NCBI RefSeq assembly: GCF_032884065.1
Contig: NC_088879.1
Coordinates: 23,732,038-23,796,037 of the forward strand
DNA: 64,000 bases
Direction of reading: 5' to 3'
Source of the DNA: Artemia franciscana
Lineage: Eukaryota; Arthropoda; Branchiopoda; Anostraca; Artemiidae
The notes under the pieces: model-generated
Databases searched by the model: none
The model's input: only the letters and a program-made list of their open reading frames with translations
Told to the model about the DNA's origin: nothing
Part shown: piece by piece, positions 1-10,752 of the stretch
Position numbering within the stretch: position 1 is the stretch's first letter
How the letters are laid out: each line of letters begins with the position of its first letter
Program-made: the position numbers and the translations under genes

Positions 1-150
1 CCAGTTGATGATCCCAGTTATCGTTTCATTGATATCAACCAGTCTTGCTCCGAAAACCTAACCCCATCAACGTATCCTTGTTAAGATAGATTGCTCTACA
101 AATGCCAATATGCCATCTCATATTACTTTCAATCAAGCTCCAATATATTT

Positions 151-237
151 GACTAGTAGTGATCAGCCTCCCCCCCCCCCTATTAGGGTCAGTGACTAGT
201 AGTGATCAGCCTCCCCCCCCCCTATTAAGGTCAGTGA
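151..237. repeat. 43-44 bp tandem duplication with poly-C
   Basis: A unit of about 44 bases (GACTAGTAGTGATCAGCC, a C-run, then CTATTAGGGTCAGT) is present twice in direct tandem, differing by one C and one G/A change. It lies just upstream of the endonuclease reading frame of the retrotransposon and may belong to its 5' region. It could also be a local slippage event. Confidence 0.7.
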
Positions 238-257
238 CTTTTAATTCGAAAAATAGA

Positions 258-1337
258 ATGCCGAATTTTCTCGTTGTAAACTGCCAGTCATTATGTAACA
301 AAATGGAAGAATTTGAATTTATCGTCCGTCAAAATAGTATCCCAGTTATCGCAGTTACAGAAACGTGGAATCTTGATAGGTTGTCAGGTCATATGGCAGG
401 CTAAGAAATTTCCCTGAGCACACGTGCTGATTGAGGTGAGCATAGACTAGGTGGAGGTGTTGCCTTGTACATTCGGAAAGACATCCCCTGCAAATTATTA
501 CTGGAATTATTTGATCCAGCTCATGAAGTAATCTGGGCTATCTGCTATCTTCCCCGTCGCTTTTCTTGTATTATAGTCGCTTCAGTATATTACCCGGAAA
601 GTGCCAGAAACCGGGGTGACTTGGTTTTCCACCTCGAAACGACTATTGATCACCTGAGAAGTATATACAGTAGCCTAGCTTTTATTATAGGAGGAGACTT
701 TAACCAAACCAACAAGAGTTGGTTATCATCTTGTTTGTCTTTAAAACAAGTAGTGGTCATACCCACCCACTCTTTGGGGGAGGGCATATTGGAACTTATA
801 CTCACAATTTGTGATAATTTTTACTCCCCTTTCTTTTCTCTTAGTCCCGTTGGCATGTCAGACCACAACGCAATTCTGTGGAAAGCAAGAAAAGTTCATA
901 CAAAGCCCAAACTATCCCGTTTTTCTGTGCGTCCTTGTACGGAGTTGGCCATCTGTGAATACGGTCGATGGATTGGCACATTTCATTTCCCCGAAATGTA
1001 CAGTAACGAGCCCTTGGATACTAAGGTATCCGATTTCAATGCCACTTTACTTGGATCTTTAATATACCTAAAGATCTTTACAGCAAAATCATTTGTTGTT
1101 AGTGAATACGACAAACCATGGATCTCTCCAGCTATTAAATCATTAATAAAACAGAGGTCTCGTCTCAACTCATGGGGTGATATTATCAACGGCAAGAAAT
1201 TGCGGATTCAATTAGTCTCTTTGGTAAGGAAAGCTAAAGATCGCTATGGTTGTGAAACCATGCCCTACGAACTACTTACTTCAGACCCCCAAAAAGTGGC
1301 ACAACGCTGTGAAAAAAGTGGCTGGCCAAGCTTTTGA
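258..1337 (+). pseudogene. LINE endonuclease domain (frameshifted)
   Basis: The domain would nick target DNA to prime reverse transcription. It starts near 258 with NFLVVNCQSLCNKMEE, the usual N-terminal strand with the catalytic Asn. The ITETW-like motif is VTETWN, about 40 residues on. A stop at 402-404 breaks the frame, which resumes at 465. There GGVALYIRKD (partly upstream), IIGGDFNQ (catalytic Asp/Asn) and MSDHNAILW (catalytic Asp-His near the C-terminus) follow in the order expected for exonuclease-endonuclease-phosphatase folds. The segment then runs into a linker region. At least two frame breaks exclude function. Confidence 0.85.
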
Positions 1338-2237
1338 CAGCAGTTTAAAGCTCAGCAATGATGATGGGTCCTTAATCAGTGCGGAAGAAGTGAGCGAATC
1401 CTTCACCAAGATCTGCATTACCTATCCACCTATTACGGCTGATGAAAAGTCCACCATACTTGAAAAATGTGAGCGTGAGAACAACATAATAGTCAGTGAG
1501 TTCGACGTTTACTCGGAATTACGGAAGATCAAACCGAATACATCTTCATACCCTGGTGAATTACCTGCCAAATTACTACTTGAATATGCAGCCTTTATAG
1601 CATTACCACTGTCCAGCGTCATAAACGAGTGTTTTGCTTCCGGCTATTTCCCGTCACAATGGAAACGGGCCTATATTAGAATTATTCCAAAAAGCGTGCT
1701 ACTAGTCCATGCGACGATCTCCGCTCGATCTCACTTACACCTTGTTTGGCGGAAGTAATTGAAGCCTTCATATTCAAGTTTCTTCTGAAAAAAATTCATT
1801 GGCGTACTGATAAATTCCAGTATGGTGGGCTCCCCAAGTGTAGTACTACAATCTACCTAGTACGGATGTTTGACTGTGTCCTCCAATGGCTCGAAAAAGG
1901 TAGCTGTTTCGTCGACATTTGCGCAGTAGATTTCAGAAAGGCCTTTGACCTAATCCGCCACCTGACTGCAGGCATGAATCTCCAGGAAATGGGTGCCACA
2001 CGACGCACTCTTGGCCTTGTACTTGACTTCTTAACTGGCCGAAAACAAAAAGTCTTTGTACTCCACGAAAACGATTGGGATTCATCATGGTCAGATACTT
2101 CTTGCGGGGTCCCACAAGGCACGAAATTAGCTGGAATAATTTTCCTGGCTGTAATTAATTCCCTGCTTAATCATCACGACGACCGTTACTAGTTTTTAGA
2201 TGATCTGTACATAGTGCTCGCTTACCTGGTCGAAAAA
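1246..2237 (+). pseudogene. LINE reverse transcriptase domain (frameshifted)
   Basis: The RNA-directed DNA polymerase of the same element. A linker ORF (1246-1758) ends with WKRAYIRIIPK, the usual entry to the polymerase fingers. After a frame change, 1746-2192 carries FQYGGLPKCST, then motif A (CAVDFRKAFD) and motif B (CGVPQGTKLAG). A TAG at 2190-2192 immediately precedes FLDDLYIV, the motif C with both catalytic Asp residues. The thumb and C-terminal parts are lost toward the gap. The key residues are still legible but the frame is broken at least twice. Confidence 0.85.
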
Positions 2238-2306
2238 AACTATCATAAAAAAGCTGTTTTCAGACCAGTTATTTGATCAGCTAAAGACCGAATGCTCAGG
2301 TCATGA

Positions 2307-2406
2307 NNNNNNNNNNNNNNNNNNNNNNNNNNNNNNNNNNNNNNNNNNNNNNNNNNNNNNNNNNNNNNNNNNNNNNNNNNNNNNNNNNNNNNNNNNNNNN
2401 NNNNNN
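2307..2406. other. Assembly gap (100 N)
   Basis: Exactly 100 N, the usual placeholder for a gap of unknown size. Everything said about the LINE 3' end stops here. Confidence 0.99.
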
Positions 2407-3739
2407 CAGTTATTTTTTAGCTGAGGGGCATACTCTTGAAAGAAATCGTGATAGGTATATTCCAAAGAAACCATTACCAGAGACTTCAATCCTAAAGGAG
2501 TCCTAGATTGATTTACCATTGCTAAAAACTCACTAACAGTAAATTTGCTATTTTAAATTGTACCCTGTGTAACAACACAGATATTTTCCAATAAGAATCA
2601 AGTCATAAAAATAAACCTCTGCCTTATTTTAGCATGCAACGTTAATTGAGTTTTTATGTGACGTATTATAATCCCTCTATCACAGTAAAGGTACGTTGGT
2701 CTTGTAACATCAAGCACCAAATACGATGCACAGATTACTTTCTTGACAATACAAGCGCATACCTTGTGTTTGTGATGCGTCCATAGACATAATCATTGGT
2801 TGAGGAACTAAAATATTTTTCTTTTTCTAGATGCAAACTAAATTATATTCTACATCTTCAAAAAGTTTACAAAAATTCCACCCTTGTTTGGAATCACGTC
2901 CAGAAATGGGACAACCCATTTCATATACGGAGTAATTTTTGTTCGTTTTAAAGTTTTAATGTCGCATCCATAAATAGTTTAAAACAGCTATTAGCAAAAA
3001 CCCGTGAACGCTGATTTAGCTAGATATATTTATTTAAATTTGCAAAAGACTTACTCAGAGCTACAGCATATATTGAAAATATTATTAGCCCCTTCATCAG
3101 TGTTTCAATAAATAAGAAAATTCAGAAAAACACCTTCAGATTTTGTTTTTGAAATGAAGTCTCTTCACAAAGTGCAATGAATTTAAAAGAGAACGTTGCT
3201 TAAAAATTTCTTGGCATTGATTTCAGGTGTTAATAATAAGTCATACGATAGATCAATTACCCATCTCTTCTAAAAAGGTCTCATCATTTAACTCCAAAAT
3301 CTCTGGAAAAAGGTTAGAGCTTTTTTTTTTAACAAGTGCTCCGTAATTAATTCATATTTTTAGCAAGGGACTAAGAACTTTTCCTTTTTTTACACCAAAG
3401 GTTGGATAAAATAGTCGTAATACCATTCCTAAGATATTAGAGAGTCAAAACACTATGTAATTTGCACCTGCAGAAGGATCTTAACCCCTTACGAAAAATT
3501 AAGCAGACCTACGTTGCCTGAGCAACGTGTTTAAAATTAAGAGGTACATCTGATAACATTTCTCTACCTCAATCCCAAGTCCGAAAAAACAAATGATAAA
3601 CCCAGTATAAATCACGGCAGCACTTTCGGACCCGTGGAAAAATGCCGCTTTTTTGCTTCTGTAAATTTTTCTATTTATCACTCAAAGAAGATATATTGGC
3701 TGTGGGGCCGGGTAACTGCCGCATATATTTAACACTTAT
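2407..3739. other. AT-rich non-coding stretch
   Basis: I see no supported gene here. The sequence is AT-rich with scattered homopolymers. The few short open frames are not conserved in appearance and have no recognisable motif. Confidence 0.6.
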
Positions 3740-3959
3740 AGATTTCAGTCCATCTTCAATTTGAAAGTGGTGCCTGCCTGCTTGCCTGCTAGAACGGAGC
3801 TTTCCACTCCAAAACAGTAACATGGTTTGATCAAACGAAAGCTTGGCTGCACAACTTCAGATACTCCTCTCTGACATAGGCTACATAACTCCACTTCATC
3901 TCGCACACCATAGGCTCTGGCTCGTGGACAAGCAAAAACCATCCTTTGTGGTCCCAGGC

Positions 3960-4165
3960 AAGAGTTCTGTGGAGCTTTCCAAAATGTAATGCCATATTTA
4001 TCAATCCGCCCTGAGGTCAACACTTTCCGTAAAACTGCACAGGTTAGACCCTTACCAGTTTCCAGGAATAAGCCGACATCGGTGGCATAGGAAAAAAAAA
4101 AACAAAAAAAAACGGGACAAAACCAATGTGTTGCTCTCGCAACACAATTGCATGAAGTTTTCAAG
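3960..4165 (-). repeat. Dispersed repeat, copy 1 (inverted relative to 16.5 kb)
   Basis: On the minus strand this reads a hairpin-like GTTGCGAGAGCAACAC, a T-rich run, then CCTATGCC, GCTTATTCCTGGAAAC and TGGTAAGGGTCTAACC. The same order of blocks is found on the plus strand at 16495-16634 at high similarity. It is therefore a dispersed repeat present in both orientations. No coding function is supported. Confidence 0.8.
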
Positions 4166-5090
4166 TGTATGTATTGGACAAAATTTTTCTATGCAAAATG
4201 CCCTGTACCTTGAAACAGGAAAATAAAAGAATGAGTCAGAGGTGATTTCAAATAAACTGGTAATTTTACAAAACGAGGTAGTTTTGATTGAGGAAAATTT
4301 TAAGCAGAGGGAACATTTTTCTGAGAGGGAACCGTCAGATAAGGGAATTAGCTGACACAATAGATACTCGAGCAGCTAAAAGAAACTTTCCTTAAAAACC
4401 TAATTCGAAACTTGATTTTCCATTGGGTTTGCCCAACTCTTTGAAAAATGAAATATGATTGAAAATGGACAGAAAAGGGGTGGCCGGAGGGAAAATACCA
4501 GCCCCAATTTTCTGCCTAGACTGTTTTTAAAAAAAATCTTAAAACTTTAGTTCCTATAGGCTATAGTTCACTCTTAACTGCGGTGCAGCTATGTGATCAA
4601 TATAAGCCATGATCAATATAAAATACAAAAATACTACGGGAACAATGGCTACTCCATAATTTGCCTGGCTACTGCCAGGGAGTGAAAGTGTATACGCCGG
4701 AAAGTGTATACGAGTGGAGTCTATGTACATTATTTCGGCCTAGGGGCAAAAACAGTTTCTATTTTGATATTCTTGGTACTTTACTATTAGTGTCGAAAAA
4801 TGTATACAAACAGAATCCCTGTAAATTATTTCCCCCAAAGGCTCTTTGGCTCGTGAAGAAAGGGCAAGATAACGAGTCACTTACTCAGAGAAGAAACCAA
4901 TTTTTTTTTAAAATCACTTACTCACAGAGAGAAGAGCAAAAAGGAGAAAAAAGAAAATATACTTTCCTTAAAAACGTAATTTGAAACCTGATTTTTCATT
5001 GGGTTTGCTCTACTCTTTGAAAAATGAAATATGATTGAAATGGATGGAAAAAGGGTGAGGGAGGGAAAAATACCAGCCCTAATTTTTCTC
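4166..5090. other. Non-coding, repeat-like stretch
   Basis: No gene is supported. A block near 4395-4530 (ending in CCAGCCCCAATTTTC and followed by a Phe-rich run) recurs at about 4965-5110 in direct orientation with moderate similarity, so this is an old local duplication of repeat sequence. Confidence 0.55.
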
Positions 5091-5300
5091 CCTAGGCTGT
5101 TTTCTGTTGACTATTTTCTGTACTTTCTGTTTGACTATTTCTCTCAACTCTACTTTTTAAAACTTTAGCGTAAAGTGTGGGGCGTTGAGGAGGGTACAGC
5201 CTCTTTCATATACAGAGTAATTTCTGTCCTTTTAAGTTTTAATATCGCTCCTTACTTTCAGCTTAAAAAACTTGTTTTTTTATTTAATTTCTGAACATTT
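5091..5300 (+). repeat. Half copy of the foldback repeat family
   Basis: The stretch with CTCAACTC, ACTTTAGCGTAAAG, GGGGCGTTGA, CATATACAGAGTAATTTC and CGCTCCTTACTTTCAG matches the right arm of the long palindromic repeats at 32.3, 33.8 and 50.5 kb. Only one arm is present and it is diverged, so it is an old or truncated copy. Confidence 0.75.
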
Positions 5301-5799
5301 TTGAATTAATGCATGTTTTGATTTTAGCTCTCCACTCAAGAATAATTAAAACGAAATTTGCATATTAATTTATTTTTTTAAGTAAATGGCTTTCTCATGG
5401 TTTTAATCGAACGATTTTGAGAAAAAAGGAGCAGGAGAGAAGGCCTAGTTACCCCCCCCCCCCCCCCAATTTTTTGGTTACTTAAAAAGGCAACAAGAAC
5501 TTTTAATTTTTTATGAAAGTTTTTATAAGTAAGAATAGACGTTTTTTCACTCAAAGAAGCAAATCATAACCCAGGAAAGGAAACCATTTTCTGTCAAATC
5601 CTACACAGCGTAATTATTGAGTGCTGTCCCTTCATTCAAGTGCTAAGAAATTGAAATAAAAAAAAATGGACTATCTTGGGAGCCAATGAGTACTAGCTGT
5701 TAATGTCTTTAAGCTATTTCAAAAGAGGTCAAGAGCACTAGAACTCACGACTTCCAATCACATGTGCCCAATCTGATTCGAAATTTATGTAGCCACTCA

Positions 5800-6560
5800 T
5801 TCCATATAAATTTATACTTCCCATGGCATAACTTACAACCCTTGTTCCTCGACTCTGGGGGTTGTGTCAACCCTGAAGGCATTGTTGCATGCTCTTTATG
5901 GAAATTACACGATTCCAATTGGATGCGTTTGGGGAAAATAGGCTGTCTGAGAGCAGGGAGTGGGGCTAGTCACCCTCCTTCACTTTTGATTATAAAAATA
6001 GAACTTTAAATTTTCAATCAATTTAGGCTTCCTTAAAGTATACCCAGCCATCCCATCCATAAGAATCTTGAATGCCCTGAAGCATATATTACAACCCTTG
6101 CCCCCAGACTCTAGAAGATTATGTCAACCCCAAAGGCCCTGTTATGTGATCTTTGAACTGTTTTTGAACAAACAACTATTTCAAAACTCCCATTGGATGT
6201 ATTTTGTGGAAATAGAACTTAAGGGAGGAAACTACCTTCAGATCAATTTGACTCATAAAAAGGGCACACGAGTCTCTGAGTTCTAATCTAATGAGCCCTC
6301 TTTCCTAAGCTGATACAACCCTCCTTTTTATAAGAGCCTTATATGCCTTTGGGGCATTACTTACAGCCCTTCCCCTCATGACTGTGGGTGGAAGTTGTCA
6401 TCTTCATACATATTTACTGGACCTTTCGACTACTCTTAATAAAATGACTATCTCAGAATTTTGATTGGAAATGTTTAGAAAATGATGGGTGTGGGGGGAG
6501 GGATGGTTGCTCTCCAATAACTCCTGAAATCTAAAAATGGGACTAGAGCTTTCAATTTTA
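5800..6560 (+). repeat. Three decayed tandem copies of a dispersed repeat
   Basis: Three segments (about 5810-5960, 6075-6240 and 6350-6540) each contain a 'ttacaacccttg/ttacagccctt' block, a G-rich or gactct block, and an 'aaaatgactat...tttgattgga'-like end. They are spaced by about 270 bases. The same blocks occur in better-preserved copies at 31.4, 51.5, 52.6 and 54.4 kb. The short open frames across them are not conserved genes. Confidence 0.65.
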
Positions 6561-8679
6561 ATTTCCAACCAAATGAGCCAATTTCAAAGTTTCTTCTAAA
6601 ATTCCTTGTTTACGAAGTTCCCTGGTCTAAAAACCAAAAAATAAATAAAAAAATACATTTTGCCCTCATTGCTCTTCGCTGTGGCAGCATTATTGCCCTA
6701 TATATGATACTGGTGAAACTTATCTATGCTACATTTATAATGAACTCATTAATTCGAATTTTCTTAATTTTTGTTCACCAAATCATACTTTGAAACCTAA
6801 TAGGATTTCTGATAATAGTAAAAGTTTGTTTTTATTTTGCATAGCCTATCATGTATATCAAGTATATCATGTAGATTGTCAAAAGGGTGGCAAAGCAATA
6901 TTACAATAACAGATTACATTACAAAGTTAGACCTTTCTGGGCAAGTTGTGGCGAACTTTTGAAATAGCCAGAAGACACTATTTGTATACTTTTAATAATG
7001 CCTCTATGTTTACTGTAACTGATGCAATTAAGAACATTAAGATGAAACTTTTAGAGAATGTTTAATGAAAAAAAAATGTGCATGTAGGTATTAAAAGGAC
7101 ATATAAGCAATATGTTGGCAGTATTGCTCTATTATAGCTAATAATATCATTGATATTTTATAGGAGCTAATTGGATCAGGAATTAAAAGTTCTAGCGCAC
7201 ATTTTAAGTTGAAAGTTATTGGAGGACAAATCAGCTCTCCTGTTTAGCCCATAATTTTCCAAACACTTTCAATCAAAATTTTAAGACAGGCATTTCGTTC
7301 AGTTTAGTTGAACAGTCTATTATACATATATTTCTAGGGTTATTGGGTAGGTAAACCCCCTAAAGTTATACAATTTACCCATTATGTTTAAAAACTAAAT
7401 ATTGTTTTAATGCCTCTATGTTTACTGTAACTAATGCAATTAAGAACATTAAGATGAATAAAATTAAATCAAAACACATTGTTTTTATGCTAGTTGCCAA
7501 TAAGACATCTCAGCAATATCCCCAGAACAACTGAGGGCATTAGGTTCAATTTTTTGGGGCTACTTCTATTACTACATTTGCTCATTAAATTTGATTAAAT
7601 CAAAAGAGTGCATGTGTATCCAGGTTGTCAAAGAGCATAGATAAAATTTTTCTAGAATGTTATTAAGTTTTACTTTCAGATCAACTAGAGGAGTTATAAA
7701 ACTAACTTAATGAATGCTGTTAAAAGAATTTGAAAGAGTTTTTGTGGTAGATAAAAGCTAAAAATGTGACACATTTTTTTGTGCAATGCTTTGTTCTTAG
7801 AATTTGGTGATTCAAAACAGTTCATGGTAATAAACTTTAAGCAAGCAGTGGCGTGGGCTACCAGTAACCAAAACTCTAAAGAAAAAAGAACAATGATAAA
7901 CTTTAATCAAGTTTAATGTTAACAAAAAAAGCTCCAAGCCTGAGAAAAGCTGCCATATTTTCTAAAAGGCAAAAGAATACCCCTCAAGGGAGTAGTGGCA
8001 TGAAAATTACACCATCCAATTTGGCATATCAGAGAGCAGTATTGCAGAGGTTTCAGTCTCATATCTATGAAAATTTGGAATTTTGCATTTTTTTTTTTTT
8101 TATGAGGAAGCTCATGGATACGTTTTTTTTATTTTGGGGGGTGTATAGTACCAAACAGAACCCCCTGCTCCCCCTCCCCCTGAACATGAAAAAGTCCCCC
8201 TGAAAACGTCAGTTCAATTCTCAATAACCATTACTATACATATACAATGGTCAAAGTTCATAACTTACAGCCCCTACCCTGGGGACTGTAGGGGATTAAG
8301 TTGTCTCAAAAGACATAATTATGTTTTTTGACTATGCTGGACAAAATGACTATTTAAAAAAAAAATTAACATAAAAAAAATCATTTACATACAGCATGGG
8401 ATGAGATTGAATGAAATTTTTATGCACCTGAATCTATTTTCTGTGTTATTACTACAATAGAAGACCTACTAAGGTCATACCAAAGCCCTCAGACAATTGT
8501 TATGTGGAGTGATAAATATTCAGATCTGAAAAATATTGGAATCTTATCTATAACTCTTGACCATTTCACAGCAACACCTTGAGTGACATTAATGAAGCAG
8601 TATCAGAGAAAATAGCACACTTGAATTAAGTATGACAGTAAGTGAAGTAAGTATAACAGCACTAGACCCTTAAGGTGCA
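6561..8679. other. AT-rich stretch with a dispersed 47-bp direct repeat
   Basis: No gene is supported. A block of about 47 bases containing GCCTCTATGTTTACTGTAAC and TTAAGAACATTAAGATGAA occurs at about 6999-7045 and again at about 7411-7457 with one mismatch. A further weak copy of the 'cccctaccctggggactgtaggg' repeat block lies at 8270-8295. Confidence 0.6.
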
Positions 8680-8800
8680 AACCAGCAGTGCAGATCTCCA
8701 TTTCATGGCTCTTCAGCCAGGAAGTGCAATGGAGGGTTGGGGACCAGGCATCCTGTGCTTGCATACACATTTCCTGCTTGCCTTCTCCAGGCACCCATTT
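8680..8800 (-). repeat. Fragment related to the 14.4-kb retroelement
   Basis: The segment GATCTCCATTTCATGGCTCT followed by TCAGCCAGGAAGTGCAAT closely matches 14463-14502 inside the C-terminal region of the non-LTR element there. It is an isolated scrap of that family or of a relative. The orientation of the original element relative to this copy is the plus strand at 14.4 kb; here only this short block is clear. Confidence 0.5.
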
Positions 8801-9250
8801 AGAGCTGGGTCAACTCTAGCTGAGTTTAAAGTGATCACATATACTTAAACTATGCACATTATCTACTTCTTATTAATATAGTACTCTGTAGCAATTGTTT
8901 TAGAGCCTTTAGTGTATTTGGTTAGTTTTTAAAAGTTTCATTTTATAAAGTAATAAATCATTCATCTTTTATATCCTTGTCATATGAAAAGTTTCTTCAT
9001 AGCTTCAAGTATTTTGAATGCATTGATGAATAATTGGTATTAGCCTCATCTTCCTGTAGGAGCTGTCATAGTGGGAAACAAAATCCTAATAATTAATCAA
9101 GGGAGACAAAATCTAAATGAGGGGCTACAACAAATTTCCCTCTCCCCATCTATATCTGAAAAAAACTAGGTCTTATTCCATAGACCAAGTAACAAGGCCT
9201 TTGGGATTGAAACAACCTTCCAAAGGCTGGGATAAGGATAGTAAGGGGTA
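8801..9250. other. AT-rich non-coding stretch
   Basis: I see no supported gene, repeat or structured element in this stretch. Confidence 0.5.
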
Positions 9251-9254
9251 AAAT

Positions 9255-9795
9255 TATAGCAGTTCATACAACTGACTTACAAATAAAGTAAACATACCAC
9301 TTGATGCCTTTTTAATACTCTTTAGAAATATAATAATTGCTTCTACTGTAAATTCAAATTTAAGCACTTTTTGAGCTCTTAAAAACAAAAAATTAAAAAA
9401 AATTATGATAGTTCATATAACTGACTTACCAATAAAGTGAACATATCACTCAATGTCTTTTTTATGTTCTTTATGAACATAATAATTTCTTCTACTGCAA
9501 ATTCAAATTTAAGCACTTTTTGAGCTCTAAAAAATGACAAATTTTTAATTAAAGTATAACATATTGCTCATTTTTCACAAAATAATACTATGTTTACCTG
9601 GTGCCATCTTTTCCATTGTTTTTTAAAAAAAAATGCAACATTTTCTCAGTGCTAAAATTATTTATGATAAGTTTAGGTTAAAAAGTACTTGAATTTAATT
9701 TATGGTAGAAGCAATTATTATATTCATAAAGAGCATAAAAAAGGGCATTGAGTGGTATGTTTACTTTATTGGTAACCCATTTAAATAAACTGCTA
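9255..9795. repeat. ~125-bp unit: two direct copies and one inverted
   Basis: A unit running from 'gttcatacaactgacttac' to 'aagcactttttgagctc' occurs at 9258-9380 and 9407-9530 in direct orientation. A third copy lies at about 9650-9790 in reverse complement (TTGAATTTAATTTATGGTAG, then GAAGCAATTATTATATTC). Copies two and three form a potential long hairpin. It is likely a degenerate MITE or foldback element. Confidence 0.75.
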
Positions 9796-10137
9796 TAATT
9801 TTACTGTAATTTATTGCCTAAGGACTTACAAGGTTTTAATGAAAAGGGTAGCCATTTAAACTTCAAAAAATGTTGTTTTATTTATTGGAAACTCCTCCCA
9901 AAGCCCTTGTTTCCCCATATGCATCATGTTGTTTGAAATACTTCAATGAAAATGTAAAATTCAAAAGGACAAGAAAAAAACAAATTATTATTTTCAAGGG
10001 TCCATAGAGGGCTTCAAACAAAATGTTCAGTTAAAGAGCTATATTTGGAAATAACACAAAAAAAATGCATTTAGTGGTATAGGTCTACTCTCTTTATTTT
10101 ATGGTAAGAGATATAGAGTGTCTCATATTTACCAAAA

Positions 10138-10752
10138 AACCTTCATTTTACCTGAGTTTAACTTCCTGCTATCTTGGAAAGGGTTTAGGTTAGGAAAATG
10201 AAACTTTCAGGCATGGGTCTACAGGTTATAGTATGTCCCAGAAAGGTATTTTAAAGTACCCATCTCCACTCCTTCTCCCTCTAGAGGGCCGTGAAATTTG
10301 CCTACATGACAGGTCTATACCTATTGAAATTTTGACAAAACAACATTTTACCTTGATTTTCAGTTACTAGTTGCCTTATCTCTGCCTTTAGTTCTAAAAT
10401 GCAACTGCTTTTATTTTGAGTAGAATTTTGAACCATATCAATATTTTCTTTTCAATTTTTAGGAAATGCATTTCCATATCTTTAAAACCTTATAAAATGG
10501 AATTGAGCAAAGTTATGAAGCTGAAAATAATTTTGTTGTACTTTAATAAGGCAGAAGATCTATTTTGCAAGGTTTCACTTTTATGACACACATATTTATA
10601 AAGGTCAGGATCCTCTAGAGGGAGGAGTGGAGTTAGCTGCTTCAAAATACCTTCCTAAGACATAATTAAGTCTGTAGATTCAGCCCTGAGAGTTCCATTT
10701 TCCTAACATAAACCCTTTCTGAGATAGCAAGAAGTGAATTAACTAGAATTTT
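10138..10752. repeat. Imperfect inverted repeat, arms ~190 bp
   Basis: The left arm (about 10138-10330) contains CTGCTATCTTGGAAAGGGTT, TAGGTTAGGAAAATG and CTCTAGAGGGCC. The right arm (about 10570-10752), read in reverse complement, contains CTTGCTATCTCAGAAAGGGT, TATGTTAGGAAAATG and CTCTAGAGGATCC in the same order. About 240 AT-rich bases separate the arms. No coding content is seen. It is probably an old foldback element. Confidence 0.75.

Larger units (their letters stand above)
240..2306 (+). mobile_element. Non-LTR (LINE) retrotransposon, broken, truncated by gap
   Basis: The plus strand holds an apurinic-type endonuclease followed by a reverse transcriptase in the order typical of CR1/L2/Jockey-group LINEs. 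The reading frame is interrupted by several frameshifts and stops, so the copy is dead. The 3' end is lost in a 100-N gap at 2307-2406. The reverse transcriptase wording (GVPQGTKL in motif B, FLDD in motif C) is closest, from memory of the families, to the CR1/Daphne-like group; the clade assignment is inference. Confidence 0.85.
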
